From assembly GCF_026625865.1 (NCBI RefSeq), contig NZ_CP113067.1:1798001-1862000 (forward strand): a DNA stretch of 64,000 bases. The letters are read 5' to 3'. The translations under genes and the position numbers were made by a program. The notes under the pieces were generated by a model. That model made no database searches and had not been told where the DNA came from. It saw only the letters and a program-made list of their open reading frames with translations. Source of the stretch: Microbacterium sp. SL75. Lineage in GTDB: Bacteria; Actinomycetota; Actinomycetes; Actinomycetales; Microbacteriaceae. Positions 1 to 9,536 of the stretch are shown piece after piece. Positions within the stretch are counted from its first letter, which is position 1. Each line of letters begins with the position of its first letter.

Positions 1-474
1 CTGATCCTGCTCGTCCTCTTCGGCCCCTTCTTCGCCGTCGTGATCGCCAAGGCTCTCCGCCGCCGTGGACGTCGCCGGGATCCGGATCCCCGTTCGGCGA
101 TCGCCGGAGGCTGGGACGAGTACGTCGATGCGGGGATCGACGCGGGACGCACCGTTCCGCGCGCACCGACCCGACGCGAGGTGGCCGAGGCCTTCGCCAC
201 TGCCTCCGGGACCGTCCTGGCGGATGGAGCGGACCGCGCGGTGTTCTCGTCCGAGGACGTCGACCCCGACGAGGTCGGGGCCTTCTGGAGCATCGTCGAC
301 GAAGAACGACGCGCGCTGGCCCGTCAGCGGGGTTTCTGGCGGCGCCTGCGCGCGGCCGTATCGTTGAGATCGTTCCTGCGGTTCCTCGCCCCACGCCCCT
401 CGCGGCGGGGGTCGCCGCACCGCGACGAGAGGGGGAAGCGCTCCACCGCCCTGGTGGACCGCGACACGACATGA
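1..474 (+). CDS. C-terminal end of a transglutaminase-type membrane protein (TgpA/DUF4129-like), partial
   Basis: The reading frame is open from base 1 and the start lies outside the window. The first 13 residues are hydrophobic and form the end of a membrane segment. A basic stretch and a cytoplasmic tail of about 130 residues follow, with the spacing W-D-E ... G-R-T-V-P ... TRREVAE typical of the DUF4129-like tail of actinobacterial transglutaminase (DUF3488/TgpA) proteins. It overlaps the next gene by 4 nt (ATGA), so the two are probably translationally coupled. Such proteins often sit downstream of MoxR and DUF58 genes, which would lie outside this window. The family assignment rests on the tail alone and is moderate. 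Confidence 0.6.
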   Translation: MILLVLFGPFFAVVIAKALRRRGRRRDPDPRSAIAGGWDEYVDAGIDAGRTVPRAPTRREVAEAFATASGTVLADGADRAVFSSEDVDPDEVGAFWSIVDEERRALARQRGFWRRLRAAVSLRSFLRFLAPRPSRRGSPHRDERGKRSTALVDRDTT

Positions 475-2033
475 CCGATTCGACCATGGTGGTTCTCGGG
501 GCGACCTCGTTCGCTCTCGTCGTCGTGCTGTACGTCTGGCTCGCGATCGCCCTCGCGGCGCTCTTCCGCAAGATCGGCGAACCCGCCTGGAAGGCCTGGG
601 TTCCGGTCCTGAACGTGGCGACCGTGCTCAAAGCCGGCGGGTTCTCACCGTGGCTGGTCCTGCTGAACTTCGTTCCGATCTTCGGCTTCGTCGCCTTCGT
701 CGCGGTGTTCATCGTCGCGGTCCACCGCATCAACACCGGCTTCGGTGTCGGGGCCGGTCTCACCGTCGTGGGCGCCCTCTTCCCGGTCGTGTGGGCGAGC
801 ATCCTGGGCTTCGGCTCCGCGCGCTGGCACGGGGAACGCCGCACCGCACTCCCCGACGAGAACTCCGCGCCCGTCCGACGCGGCAAGGACTACGAGGGTC
901 CCTATGTGCCGCTGATCGGCGGATGGACACCCGAGCAGGTTCCCGAGCACTCGTCTCCGGATGCCGCCGCCCCCCTTCCACCGCTCGCGCCCGTGTCCGC
1001 GCCGGTCGCCGTCCCCTTCGCCGCGCCCTCCCCCTCCCTCGCGGACGCCGTGCCCTCGTCGAGCGACTGGGCTCCTCCGGCGCACGTCCCGCCTCCCGCC
1101 CCCGAGCGGGCTCGGGCCGACGAAGAGCATCGCGCCGAGTCACGGGATGTCGCTCCGGCCACCTCGGTCTTCGCCGTGCTCGACGCCCTCCGCGACGGGT
1201 CCCCCGAGGACGACCACCGTCCCGCTGCGCCCGCTGCGTCGGAGCCCCCGCGCCCCCACGTTCTCGATGCGCCCTCCGCGGCGGCTCCCGCGCCGATCTG
1301 GGCGCCTCCCGTGGCGCCCCCTGCGGTCCCCGAGGCGCGGGCGTCCTCCGAGCTGCCCGCCGAGGACGCCGAGGAGGATTCCGACGTCGTCGCGCCCTGG
1401 GCGAACCCACCGCGTCGCACGACGGCTGATGCCGGTCCCGCACCCATAGCGGATGTGCCCCTCACCCGGCCCGCGCCCGACGCCGTTCCGGCTCCCCATC
1501 CCTCGGTGGCAGCGACCATCGACGAGTTCCCCGAGTTGTCCGAGGCGGTCTCCGCCGTGGCGGAGGCCCCGGATGCCGGCTCCCCGCGCTCCGCCCGCAC
1601 CTCGGTGTCCGCGCTCTACACGCAGCCCGAGGTCCCCTCGGTCGCGGCCGATGAGGACTTCGACGCTCTCGACCGAACCGTCGTCACGCGGCGCAAACGC
1701 ATTCCGTGGGCGCTCGTGCCTCCGAGCGGGACGCCGATCGACCTCACCTCTGCTGTCGTCATCCTGGGTCGTCGCCCGGGCCCCGACTCCGCGTACCCCG
1801 ACGCGCAGCTCGTCCCGATCTCGGACGAGACGCGAACGGTCTCGAAGACCCACGCGCGACTCGAGCTTCGCGGTGACACCTGGTACGTCACCGACCTGCA
1901 CTCCACGAACGGCGTGCTGTTCGCCACGCTCATGGGCACCGAGGTCGAGGCGCCTCCCGGCGAGGAGATCGAAGCCGGTGAGCGCTTCTTCCTCGGTGAC
2001 GCGGAGGTGCGCCTCTCGCGGAGCGACGCGTGA
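471..2033 (+). CDS. Membrane-anchored FHA-domain protein
   Basis: The protein has 520 residues. Residues 1-125 hold three to four membrane segments with the motif EPAWKAWVPVLN, as in DUF5684-type membrane domains. Residues about 160-400 are a Pro/Ala/Glu-rich, probably disordered linker. Residues about 425-518 are a forkhead-associated domain with the signatures LGRRPG, SKTHARL and DLHSTNGV. FHA domains bind phosphothreonine, so a partner of Ser/Thr kinases is likely. Just before the domain is a Thr motif, DRTVVTRRKR, that resembles the repeats of the next protein. ATGA and GTGA overlaps couple the gene to both neighbours. The exact cellular role is unknown; a link to cell-envelope signalling is inference. 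Confidence 0.85.
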   Translation: MTDSTMVVLGATSFALVVVLYVWLAIALAALFRKIGEPAWKAWVPVLNVATVLKAGGFSPWLVLLNFVPIFGFVAFVAVFIVAVHRINTGFGVGAGLTVVGALFPVVWASILGFGSARWHGERRTALPDENSAPVRRGKDYEGPYVPLIGGWTPEQVPEHSSPDAAAPLPPLAPVSAPVAVPFAAPSPSLADAVPSSSDWAPPAHVPPPAPERARADEEHRAESRDVAPATSVFAVLDALRDGSPEDDHRPAAPAASEPPRPHVLDAPSAAAPAPIWAPPVAPPAVPEARASSELPAEDAEEDSDVVAPWANPPRRTTADAGPAPIADVPLTRPAPDAVPAPHPSVAATIDEFPELSEAVSAVAEAPDAGSPRSARTSVSALYTQPEVPSVAADEDFDALDRTVVTRRKRIPWALVPPSGTPIDLTSAVVILGRRPGPDSAYPDAQLVPISDETRTVSKTHARLELRGDTWYVTDLHSTNGVLFATLMGTEVEAPPGEEIEAGERFFLGDAEVRLSRSDA

Positions 2034-2968
2034 GCGGCCCGTACGACCGCGCCGAGGATCCCGACGAGGTGACCCTCTGGGCGGGTCGCCTGCGGGCCTG
2101 GCCGACGCCGCCCGCCGTCGAGGACGACGAGGTCGATGATGAGACGATCCTGACGCGCCGGGACGCTGCGGACGACGAGACCGTCTCCGGGACCGACGCT
2201 CCCGCGGACGAGACGGTGATCTCGCGTCGTATCGTGCCGGAGGACGACACGCTGCGCTCCGGGGCCGAGGCTCCCGCGGACGAGACGGTGATCTCGCGTC
2301 GTATCGTGCCAGAGGACGACACGTTGCTTTCCCGGGTCGACGTCCCCGACGACGAGACCGTGATCTCACGCATCGACACGCCTCACGACGGTGCCCTCTC
2401 CTCCCGCCCGACGCCCCCGGGGACGCCAGTGGCAGACGTCTTCGTCGACGAGGAGGTGGGTACGACCGCTCCTCGGAGCGCGGCGCCCCCCGTTCCGACC
2501 AGCTCGCTCGCCACCCCCGCCCCTGACGAAGAGACCCGTCGACGTCCTGCGGGCGGGGGAGGGGGCACCGAGGTCGACGAGACCACCCGCCGCCGGCCTT
2601 CGGCGGAACCCGCCGTCGACGAGGCCACGCGCGCACGGCCCGTCCCGGTGTCAGACGACGACACGGCATCGGGTTCCCGCCGCCGTCGCCGAGAAGTCGC
2701 CGAGGCCGCAGACGGCGCCGTCGGAGAGGGAGCCGTCCGGCAAGCACGCGTCCCCGACGCCCTGAGCCGCGAGTCGTACGGTGCCCGTCACGAGGGGCCC
2801 GCACGCGTCGAGCGTGCTCGCGTCGTCCGCGCTCCGTCATCCGAGGACGCCGCGGCCGTCCGCCCCCGGGCGCGCCGGGGCGCGGCCCGCGTGATCGTGC
2901 TCGCGGCGGTGATCGTCGTCGTGCTCGTCGCGTCAGCCATCGGGGCAGCGCTGCTGCTGCTCGGATGA
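2030..2968 (+). CDS. Thr-motif repeat protein with C-terminal membrane anchor
   Basis: This protein has 312 residues and starts at GTG, overlapping the FHA gene by GTGA. It is acidic and low in complexity. It carries at least seven copies of an Asp-Glu/Asp-Thr motif (DDETILTRR, ADETVISRR twice, DDTLLSR, DDETVISR and variants), then EETRRRP/ETTRRRP forms. One membrane segment closes the chain at about residues 288-311, so the repeat part probably faces the cytoplasm. No enzyme domain was recognised. Co-translation with an FHA protein suggests the Thr repeats could be kinase targets read by the FHA domain; this is inference. A 72-bp DNA duplication underlies two of the repeats. Confidence 0.75.
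   Translation: MSGPYDRAEDPDEVTLWAGRLRAWPTPPAVEDDEVDDETILTRRDAADDETVSGTDAPADETVISRRIVPEDDTLRSGAEAPADETVISRRIVPEDDTLLSRVDVPDDETVISRIDTPHDGALSSRPTPPGTPVADVFVDEEVGTTAPRSAAPPVPTSSLATPAPDEETRRRPAGGGGGTEVDETTRRRPSAEPAVDEATRARPVPVSDDDTASGSRRRRREVAEAADGAVGEGAVRQARVPDALSRESYGARHEGPARVERARVVRAPSSEDAAAVRPRARRGAARVIVLAAVIVVVLVASAIGAALLLLG
2198..2341 (+). repeat. Tandem 72-bp direct repeat inside the Thr-motif gene
   Basis: Two copies start at 2198 and 2270, so the period is 72 bp (24 codons). The first 50-odd bases match with one G/A difference and the rest diverges. It looks like a fairly recent in-frame duplication that adds one more motif unit. Confidence 0.8.
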
Positions 2969-3014
2969 CGAACGCGGCATCCGGGAGACTCCCAGTGACC
3001 GGTCCCGCACACGT

Positions 3015-3043
3015 TTGCCCGCGTCCCGGGGAACGCGTATCAT
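3015..3043 (+). promoter_or_regulatory. Probable str operon promoter
   Basis: TTGCCC (3015-3020) and TATCAT (3038-3043) are separated by 17 bp, a good sigma70-type match. They lie about 280 nt before the rpsL start, which leaves a long leader. The rest of the 2969-3322 gap holds no convincing gene. Confidence 0.5.
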
Positions 3044-3322
3044 TGACCGGGTGTGCGTTCACGCGCGCCGTGCGTCGTGCCCTCGGGTGAGTCGCTCGGA
3101 TCAACGCTCGCACCATCTCAGGGATCGGCCTGCGAACAGGTCGCCCCCACGGCATATCCACCACGAATCGCGCTAGATCATTCTGTCGCGCGGTGGATCA
3201 CACGTGAGCCCGACACGTCACGAATCGCAAGATGAGCGACATGACGGGGGAGACACGACGCTGTCACCGTGCAGCACCCTGGGCGCCACCGCGAGGAACG
3301 CCCAGCCAATCAAGGAGAGAAC

Positions 3323-3691
3323 GTGCCAACCATTCAGCAGTTGGTTCGCAAGGGCCGCTCGCCGAAGGTCTCGAAGACCAAGGCTCCCGCGCTGAAGTCG
3401 AACCCCCAGCAGGCCGGCGTGTGCACTCGCGTGTACACCACGACCCCCAAGAAGCCGAACTCGGCGATGCGCAAGGTCGCCCGCGTCAAGCTGCGCAACG
3501 GCACCGAGGTCACCGCCTACATCCCCGGCGAGGGCCACAACCTGCAGGAGCACTCGCTCGTGCTCGTCCGCGGTGGTCGCGTCAAGGACCTCCCCGGTGT
3601 CCGTTACAAGATCGTCCGCGGTGCGCTCGACACCCAGGCTGTCAAGAACCGTAAGCAGGCTCGTAGCCGCTACGGCGCGAAGAAGGGCTGA
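3323..3691 (+). CDS. rpsL: 30S ribosomal protein S12
   Basis: The 122-residue S12 sits in the decoding centre of the small subunit. The start is GTG at 3323, 5-6 nt after the ribosome binding site AAGGAGAG and giving the canonical [11 protein letters not shown] terminus; upstream in-frame codons are not part of the protein. Both Lys43 (TTPKKPN) and Lys88 (GGRVKDLPG), the classic streptomycin-resistance positions, are wild type, so this allele should be streptomycin sensitive. It opens the str operon and is followed after 5 nt by rpsG. Confidence 0.98.
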   Translation: MPTIQQLVRKGRSPKVSKTKAPALKSNPQQAGVCTRVYTTTPKKPNSAMRKVARVKLRNGTEVTAYIPGEGHNLQEHSLVLVRGGRVKDLPGVRYKIVRGALDTQAVKNRKQARSRYGAKKG

Positions 3692-3696
3692 GAAAC

Positions 3697-4167
3697 ATGC
3701 CTCGTAAGGGTCCTGCCCCGAAGCGTCCCGTCGTCAACGACCCGGTTTACGGCGCTCCCGTCGTCACCCAGCTGGTCAACAAGATCCTCGTCGACGGCAA
3801 GAAGTCCATCGCCGAGTCGATCGTCTACGACGCCCTCAAGGGTGTCGAGGCGAAGAACAGCCAGGACGCCGTCGCCACGCTGAAGAAGGCGCTCGACAAC
3901 GTCCGTCCCACCCTCGAGGTCAAGAGCCGCCGCGTCGGTGGCTCGACCTACCAGGTTCCCGTCGAGGTCAAGCCGCACCGCGCGAACACCCTCGCGCTGC
4001 GCTGGCTCGTGAGCTACGCCAAGGGTCGTCGTGAGAAGACGATGACCGAGCGTCTGCAGAACGAGATCCTCGACGCCTCGAACGGCCTCGGTGCCGCGGT
4101 CAAGCGCCGCGAGGACACCCACAAGATGGCCGAGTCGAACCGCGCCTTCGCGCACTACCGCTGGTAA
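3697..4167 (+). CDS. rpsG: 30S ribosomal protein S7
   Basis: The 156-residue S7 starts with the usual [12 protein letters not shown]. It nucleates folding of the 16S rRNA 3' domain and contacts the E-site tRNA. Length and end (FAHYRW) match actinobacterial S7. It lies 5 nt after rpsL, and an 86-nt gap to fusA carries a G-rich stretch but no clear terminator, so the three genes are probably one transcript. Confidence 0.98.
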   Translation: MPRKGPAPKRPVVNDPVYGAPVVTQLVNKILVDGKKSIAESIVYDALKGVEAKNSQDAVATLKKALDNVRPTLEVKSRRVGGSTYQVPVEVKPHRANTLALRWLVSYAKGRREKTMTERLQNEILDASNGLGAAVKRREDTHKMAESNRAFAHYRW

Positions 4168-4253
4168 AACCCGCGGAGGGCCCGTGACCGACCCCGGTCG
4201 CGGACCCTCCGATGGGCCCGGCATCAACCTCCCAACAGGTAAGGAAGACACCC

Positions 4254-6368
4254 GTGGCACAAGACGTGCTCACCGACCTTCATAAGGTCCGCAACATCGG
4301 CATCATGGCCCACATCGATGCCGGCAAGACCACGACGACCGAGCGCATCCTGTTCTACACGGGCGTCAACCACAAGATCGGCGAGACGCACGATGGTGCG
4401 GCTACGACCGACTGGATGGAGCAGGAGCAGGAGCGTGGCATTACGATCACCTCCGCTGCTGTGACCTGCTTCTGGGACAAGAACCAGATCAACATCATCG
4501 ACACCCCCGGCCACGTCGACTTCACGGTCGAGGTCGAGCGCTCGCTGCGCGTGCTCGATGGCGCGGTCGCCGTCTTCGACGGCAAGGAGGGCGTCGAGCC
4601 CCAGTCCGAGACGGTGTGGCGTCAGGCTGACAAGTACGACGTCCCCCGCATCTGCTTCGTCAACAAGATGGACAAGCTGGGCGCCGACTTCTACTTCACG
4701 GTCGACACCATCGTCAACCGCCTGAAGGCCAAGCCGCTGGTCATCCAGCTGCCCATCGGTGCCGAGAACGACTTCGTCGGCGTCATCGACCTGGTCGAGA
4801 TGCGCGCACTGGTCTGGCCCGGCGACGCCAAGGGTGACGTGACCATGGGCGCGAAGTACGAGATCCAGGAGATCCCGGCCGACCTCGCCGACAAGGCCGC
4901 CGAGTACCGCCAGCAGCTCCTGGAGACCGTCGCCGAGTCCGACGACGCCCTCCTCGAGAAGTTCTTCGGCGGTGAGGAGCTCACGGTCGCCGAGATCAAG
5001 GGCGCCATCCGCAAGATGACGATCAACTCGGAGCTCTACCCGGTGCTCTGCGGTTCGGCGTTCAAGAACCGCGGCGTGCAGCCCATGCTCGACGCGGTCG
5101 TGGACTACCTGCCCTCGCCCCTGGACGTGCCCGCCATCGAGGCGCACGACCCCAAGGACGAAGAGATCGTCATCGAGCGCCACGCCGACCGTGAGGAGCC
5201 CTTCGCGGCTCTCGCGTTCAAGATCGTGACGCACCCGTTCTTCGGTCGCCTCACGTACATCCGCGTGTACTCGGGTCACCTCGACTCCGGTGCTCAGGTC
5301 GTCAACGCGACCAAGGGCAAGAAGGAGCGCATCGGGAAGATCTTCCAGATGCACGCCAACAAGGAGATGCCGGTCGACTCCGTCACCGCTGGCCACATCT
5401 ACGCGGTCATCGGTCTGAAGGACACCACCACCGGTGACACCCTCTGCGACCCGCAGAACCAGGTCGTCCTCGAATCGATGACGTTCCCGGAGCCGGTCAT
5501 CGAGGTCGCCATCGAGCCCAAGACCAAGGCCGACCAGGAGAAGCTGGGTGTCGCCATCCAGAAGCTCGCCGAAGAGGACCCGACGTTCCGCGTCGAGCAG
5601 AACTCCGAGACCGGTCAGACCGTCATCAAGGGCATGGGCGAGCTCCACCTCGACATCCTGGTCGATCGTATGAAGCGCGAGTTCAAGGTCGAGGCCAACG
5701 TCGGAAAGCCTCAGGTGGCGTACCGCGAGACCATCCGCAAGTCGGTCGAGCGTCACGACTACACCCACAAGAAGCAGACCGGTGGTTCGGGTCAGTTCGC
5801 GAAGATCCAGTTCGCGATCGAGCCTCTCGAGGTCACGGCCGACAAGACCTACGAGTTCGAGAACAAGGTCACCGGTGGTCGCATCCCGCGCGAGTACATC
5901 TCGCCGACCGACCAGGGCTTCCAGGACGCCATGAACGTCGGCGTGCTCGCCGGCTACCCCATGGTGGGCGTCAAGGCGATCCTCCTCGACGGTGCTTCGC
6001 ACGACGTCGACTCGTCCGAAATGGCGTTCAAGATCGCCGGCTCGATGGGCTTCAAAGAGGCCGTCCGCAAGGCGAACCCCACGATCCTCGAGCCGATCAT
6101 GGCCGTCGAGGTCCGTACTCCCGAGGAGTACATGGGCGACGTCATCGGCGACCTGAACTCGCGTCGTGGCCAGATCCAGTCGATGGAAGACGCCGCCGGC
6201 GTCAAGGTCGTCCGGGCCAACGTGCCGCTGTCCGAGATGTTCGGCTACATCGGTGACCTGCGCTCGAAGACCTCGGGTCGCGCCGTCTACTCGATGGAGT
6301 TCGACAGCTACGCCGATGTCCCGAAGGCCGTCGCCGACGAGATCATCCAGAAGAACAAGGGCGAGTAA
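4254..6368 (+). CDS. fusA: Elongation factor G
   Basis: EF-G, the GTPase that drives translocation, has 704 residues here. GTP-binding motifs are complete: G1 [10 protein letters not shown]3 DTPGHVD and G4 NKMD. All five EF-G domains are present to the end (IIQKNKGE). I chose the GTG at 4254 because it follows AAGGAA at 4241 and gives the family start [21 protein letters not shown]; an in-frame ATG 42 nt upstream adds residues not seen in the family. A separate gene for a FusB-type zinc-finger protein lies at 39403 in this window. Confidence 0.98.
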   Translation: MAQDVLTDLHKVRNIGIMAHIDAGKTTTTERILFYTGVNHKIGETHDGAATTDWMEQEQERGITITSAAVTCFWDKNQINIIDTPGHVDFTVEVERSLRVLDGAVAVFDGKEGVEPQSETVWRQADKYDVPRICFVNKMDKLGADFYFTVDTIVNRLKAKPLVIQLPIGAENDFVGVIDLVEMRALVWPGDAKGDVTMGAKYEIQEIPADLADKAAEYRQQLLETVAESDDALLEKFFGGEELTVAEIKGAIRKMTINSELYPVLCGSAFKNRGVQPMLDAVVDYLPSPLDVPAIEAHDPKDEEIVIERHADREEPFAALAFKIVTHPFFGRLTYIRVYSGHLDSGAQVVNATKGKKERIGKIFQMHANKEMPVDSVTAGHIYAVIGLKDTTTGDTLCDPQNQVVLESMTFPEPVIEVAIEPKTKADQEKLGVAIQKLAEEDPTFRVEQNSETGQTVIKGMGELHLDILVDRMKREFKVEANVGKPQVAYRETIRKSVERHDYTHKKQTGGSGQFAKIQFAIEPLEVTADKTYEFENKVTGGRIPREYISPTDQGFQDAMNVGVLAGYPMVGVKAILLDGASHDVDSSEMAFKIAGSMGFKEAVRKANPTILEPIMAVEVRTPEEYMGDVIGDLNSRRGQIQSMEDAAGVKVVRANVPLSEMFGYIGDLRSKTSGRAVYSMEFDSYADVPKAVADEIIQKNKGE

Positions 6369-6380
6369 AACCGCTCTCAC

Positions 6381-6422
6381 GGATGCCGGGAACCCCGGGT
6401 TCTGCTCAGGTTCCCGGCATCC
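6381..6422 (+). terminator. Hairpin between fusA and tuf
   Basis: A perfect 14-bp inverted repeat (6381-6394 with 6409-6422) surrounds a 14-nt loop. There is no U-tract, so it may act as a partial terminator or processing site that lets tuf be expressed separately. Confidence 0.6.
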
Positions 6423-6529
6423 GCTCAAACTGAATACCGACTCTCTAGTAATCTGAGAACCATCCCCGCGAAGAACCGGTCGCAATCCAGTGCCCGAGAC
6501 CTCGCAACCAACGTCCTGAGGAGGACCCA

Positions 6530-7723
6530 GTGGCTAAGGCCAAGTTCGAGCGGACCAAGCCGCACGTGAACATCGGAACGATCGGTCACGTCGACCACGG
6601 CAAGACCACGCTCACCGCTGCCATCTCGAAGGTGCTCGCCGACAAGTTCCCGTCGGCCACCAACGTTCAGCGTGACTTCGCGTCGATCGACTCGGCGCCG
6701 GAAGAGCGTCAGCGCGGTATTACGATCAACATCTCGCACGTCGAGTACGAGACCCCGAAGCGTCACTACGCTCACGTCGACGCGCCCGGTCACGCCGACT
6801 ACATCAAGAACATGATCACCGGTGCCGCTCAGATGGACGGCGCGATCCTCGTGGTCGCCGCCACCGACGGTCCGATGGCTCAGACCCGTGAGCACGTTCT
6901 GCTCGCCAAGCAGGTCGGCGTTCCCTACCTGCTCGTCGCGCTGAACAAGAGCGACATGGTCGACGACGAGGAGATCCTGGAGCTCGTCGAGCTCGAGGTT
7001 CGCGAGCTGCTGTCGTCGCAGGACTTCGACGGCGACAACGCCCCCGTCGTTCGCGTCTCGGGCCTGAAGGCTCTCGAGGGTGACGAGCAGTGGGTCAACG
7101 CCATCGTCGAGCTCATGGAAGCCGTCGACGAGTCGATCCCCGACCCGGTGCGTGACAAGGACAAGCCCTTCCTCATGCCCATCGAGGACGTCTTCACGAT
7201 CACCGGTCGTGGCACGGTCGTCACCGGCCGCGCCGAGCGCGGTACCCTCGCGATCAACTCCGAGGTTGAGATCGTCGGCATCCGCCCGACGCAGAAGACC
7301 ACGGTCACCGGTATCGAGATGTTCCACAAGCAGCTCGACGAGGCCTGGGCCGGCGAGAACTGCGGTCTGCTCCTTCGCGGCACCAAGCGTGACGACGTCG
7401 AGCGCGGCCAGGTCGTCGTCAAGCCCGGTTCGGTCACCCCGCACACCAACTTCGAGGGCACGGCGTACATCCTGTCCAAGGAAGAGGGCGGCCGCCACAA
7501 CCCGTTCTTCACGAACTACCGCCCGCAGTTCTACTTCCGCACCACCGACGTGACCGGCGTCATCACGCTGCCCGAGGGCACCGAGATGGTCATGCCCGGT
7601 GACACCACGGAGATGTCGGTCGAGCTCATCCAGCCGATCGCCATGGAAGAGGGCCTCGGCTACGCGATCCGTGAGGGTGGCCGCACCGTCGGTGCCGGTA
7701 CCGTCACCAAGATCCTCAAGTAA
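6530..7723 (+). CDS. tuf: Elongation factor Tu
   Basis: EF-Tu delivers aminoacyl-tRNA to the ribosome. The 397 residues contain the G1 motif [10 protein letters not shown]3 DAPGHADY and G4 NKSD, followed by domains 2 and 3 to the end [10 protein letters not shown]. The start is GTG at 6530 behind a strong GAGGAGG. The 160-nt gap after fusA, a hairpin there, and an AT-rich box TAGTAAT at 6446-6452 suggest a tuf-specific promoter in addition to read-through, as expected for such an abundant protein. Confidence 0.98.
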   Translation: MAKAKFERTKPHVNIGTIGHVDHGKTTLTAAISKVLADKFPSATNVQRDFASIDSAPEERQRGITINISHVEYETPKRHYAHVDAPGHADYIKNMITGAAQMDGAILVVAATDGPMAQTREHVLLAKQVGVPYLLVALNKSDMVDDEEILELVELEVRELLSSQDFDGDNAPVVRVSGLKALEGDEQWVNAIVELMEAVDESIPDPVRDKDKPFLMPIEDVFTITGRGTVVTGRAERGTLAINSEVEIVGIRPTQKTTVTGIEMFHKQLDEAWAGENCGLLLRGTKRDDVERGQVVVKPGSVTPHTNFEGTAYILSKEEGGRHNPFFTNYRPQFYFRTTDVTGVITLPEGTEMVMPGDTTEMSVELIQPIAMEEGLGYAIREGGRTVGAGTVTKILK

Positions 7724-7748
7724 GTCCTTCCAGACTTCACTCGGCACA

Positions 7749-7773
7749 GGCCGGGCCTTCGGGCCCGGCCTTT
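7749..7773 (+). terminator. Terminator of the str operon
   Basis: A perfect 9-bp stem (7749-7757 with 7762-7770) is closed by a UUCG tetraloop and followed by TTTG. This is the clear 3' end of the tuf transcript. Confidence 0.85.
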
Positions 7774-7901
7774 GTCGTTCCCGGATGTGCTCTACACCAG
7801 TCGCACCCGACGCCCGCGGGGGTTTCGGTTGCCGCTACCCCGCGGTCAGAATCGAACCGGGGTCGGCGTGCCAGCCGACCGAGTCTGCGAAGGAGACGCA
7901 C

Positions 7902-8117
7902 ATGGGAGTGGACGACATCATCGCCAAGGGCAAGAAGCTCCTCGACGAGAACCGCGACAAGATCGAAGAGGCGCTCAAGAGCGAGAAGGCCGAAGAGGTC
8001 AGCGACAAGGTGCTCGACGGAGCGGCCGACGCGATCAAGAAGATCGTTCCGGCGGAACATCACGCGAAGGTCGACGAGACGCGCGCGAACGTGGACAAGC
8101 ACATCGGGAACGCGTGA
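7902..8117 (+). CDS. MT0933-like antitoxin family small protein
   Basis: This 71-residue charged, helical protein matches the pattern of the MT0933/Rv0909-type antitoxin family (PF14013): a DDIIAKGKKLLDEN start, alternating Lys/Glu helices and an AADAIKKI segment. The ATG at 7902 follows AAGGAGA. No toxin gene is adjacent, so it seems solitary and its role as an antitoxin is doubtful. Two hairpins (7814-7845 and 7861-7880) precede it in the leader and could affect its expression. It sits between the str and S10 operons as an independent unit. Confidence 0.7.
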   Translation: MGVDDIIAKGKKLLDENRDKIEEALKSEKAEEVSDKVLDGAADAIKKIVPAEHHAKVDETRANVDKHIGNA

Positions 8118-8134
8118 CCAGAGGCGAAGTCATC

Positions 8135-8184
8135 GGCGCCGCTCCCTGTTTCGGGGGCGGCGCCGCTGCTGTCGGCGGGGGTTT
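8135..8184 (+). terminator. Terminator after the MT0933-like gene
   Basis: A 12-bp stem with one G-U pair (8135-8146 with 8153-8164) is followed at a distance by a TTTT run. It separates the small gene from the S10 operon. Confidence 0.55.
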
Positions 8185-8218
8185 TACTGAGGATCAGCCG
8201 CGCGCGACACGCCCGGGT

Positions 8219-8247
8219 TTGCGACATGACCGGGGCGTACGTAGACT
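8219..8247 (+). promoter_or_regulatory. Probable S10 operon promoter
   Basis: TTGCGA (8219-8224) and TAGACT (8242-8247) are spaced by 17 bp. Transcription from here would give a leader of about 300 nt before rpsJ. Confidence 0.6.
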
Positions 8248-8459
8248 AGTCCAGTTCCACATTCCGGTGCGTGCTCGGCGCGCGCCAGGATCACTGTCAG
8301 GGCAGTGCACAGGCGGCGCGAGAGCGCAGGGTCCTGGGCCGCGGGCAGCAGAACACACACCGAAACCCCTTCATCCCCTTGTGGGATTCGTGCGCGTGCG
8401 TGCGAGGGGCGGGCCGGATGCCGAGTCTTCCGGTTTGACAGCTGAACAGGGTGCAGCAT

Positions 8460-8501
8460 CCCTCGCGCGAGCGAGGGGAAGTGCCAGGGCGCGATAGCGC
8501 C
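8460..8501 (+). promoter_or_regulatory. Structured leader hairpins upstream of rpsJ
   Basis: Two adjacent perfect hairpins lie in the rpsJ leader: 8460-8477 (7-bp stem with a GCGA tetraloop) and 8488-8501 (5-bp stem with a GATA loop). In other bacteria the S10 operon leader is the target of autoregulation by L4. Here that function is only inferred from position. Confidence 0.4.
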
Positions 8502-8557
8502 ACCGTGCGTCCAATGCCCCAGGTCGGGTAAGACGCGAGAAAGAGAGAGAGCAGACA

Positions 8558-8866
8558 ATGGCGGGACAGAAGATCCGCATTCGCCTGAAGTCGTACGACC
8601 ACGCTGGGCTCGACTCGTCGGCCCGCAAGATCGTCGACACCGTGACCCGTGCCGGCGCCACCGTGGTGGGCCCGGTTCCCCTGCCGACCGAGAAGAACGT
8701 CGTGTGCGTCATCCGGTCGCCCCACAAGTACAAGGACAGCCGCGAGCACTTCGAGATGCGCACCCACAAGCGCCTCATCGACATCATCGACCCGACGCCC
8801 AAGGCCGTCGACTCGCTGATGCGCCTCGACCTTCCTGCCGATGTCAACATCGAGATCAAGCTCTGA
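8558..8866 (+). CDS. rpsJ: 30S ribosomal protein S10
   Basis: This 102-residue S10 belongs to the 30S head and doubles as the NusE antitermination factor. The N-terminus [13 protein letters not shown] and the motif [13 protein letters not shown] are standard. It is the first gene of the long S10-spc transcript and follows a leader of about 300 nt. The next gene, rplC, starts 8 nt downstream. Confidence 0.98.
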   Translation: MAGQKIRIRLKSYDHAGLDSSARKIVDTVTRAGATVVGPVPLPTEKNVVCVIRSPHKYKDSREHFEMRTHKRLIDIIDPTPKAVDSLMRLDLPADVNIEIKL

Positions 8867-8874
8867 GGTTCGAC

Positions 8875-9534
8875 ATGGCTGACATCAACTCCAAGATCTC
8901 CAAGGGCCTCCTCGGCACCAAGCTCGGCATGACCCAGGTGTGGGACGAGAACGGCAAGCTCGTTCCCGTCACCGTCATCGAGGTCGCGCCGAACGTCGTG
9001 ACCCAGCTGCGTTCGCTCGAGAAGGACGGCTACAACGCCGTTCAGATCGGCTACGGCCAGATCGACCCCCGCAAGGTGAACAAGCCCCTCACGGCGCACT
9101 TCGACGCCGCGGGTGTCACCCCTCGCCGCCACCTCACCGAGGTGCGCACGGCTGACGCCGCAGACTACGCGCTGGGCCAGGAGCTCACCGTCGACGGTCT
9201 GTTCGAAGCCGGTCAGCTGGTCGACGTCGTCGGCACCAGCAAGGGCAAGGGCACCGCCGGTGTCATGAAGCGTCACAACTTCAAGGGTGTGTCCGCTTCG
9301 CACGGTGCGCACCGCAACCACCGCAAGCCCGGCTCCATCGGCGCGTCGTCGACTCCGAGCCGCGTCTTCAAGGGCATGCGCATGGCCGGCCGTATGGGTG
9401 GCGAGCGCGTGACCGTCCTCAACCTCACGGTGCACGCCGTCGACGCCGAGAAGGGACTCATGCTCGTCAAGGGCGCCGTCCCCGGTGCCCGTGGCCGCAT
9501 CGTCTACGTCCGCAACGCAGTGAAGGGTGCCTGA
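8875..9534 (+). CDS. rplC: 50S ribosomal protein L3
   Basis: The 219-residue L3 helps organise the peptidyl transferase centre. The ATG at 8875 gives [20 protein letters not shown], the expected L3 start; in-frame codons further upstream lie inside rpsJ. The loop with [20 protein letters not shown], which reaches towards the catalytic centre, is intact. It is spaced 2 nt from rplD. Confidence 0.97.
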   Translation: MADINSKISKGLLGTKLGMTQVWDENGKLVPVTVIEVAPNVVTQLRSLEKDGYNAVQIGYGQIDPRKVNKPLTAHFDAAGVTPRRHLTEVRTADAADYALGQELTVDGLFEAGQLVDVVGTSKGKGTAGVMKRHNFKGVSASHGAHRNHRKPGSIGASSTPSRVFKGMRMAGRMGGERVTVLNLTVHAVDAEKGLMLVKGAVPGARGRIVYVRNAVKGA

Positions 9535-9536
9535 TC

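Noticed and set aside
1140..3164. 674-codon Arg-rich minus-strand frame
   Set aside because: Composition is typical of a GC shadow over the FHA and repeat genes, with no domain or ribosome binding site.
3053..3235. 60-codon frame between the promoter and rpsL
   Set aside because: It starts right at the expected transcription start, lacks a binding site and has no similarity; treated as leader.
3323..3691. Streptomycin-resistance allele of rpsL
   Set aside because: Lys43 and Lys88 are both wild type.
4224..6485. Long minus-strand reading frame opposite fusA
   Set aside because: It mirrors the codon pattern of EF-G; such antisense frames arise from high third-position GC. The same holds for the frames opposite 44479-47136 and 56323-58563.
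7795..7880. tRNA-like stretch (AGAATCGAACC on the plus strand resembles a reversed T-loop)
   Set aside because: No acceptor stem, D-arm or anticodon arm can be built around it on either strand; it is explained by two short hairpins in the leader of the MT0933-like gene.
8435..8440. Perfect TTGACA before rpsJ
   Set aside because: No TANNNT box lies 16-18 bp downstream, and a better promoter stands at 8219-8247.
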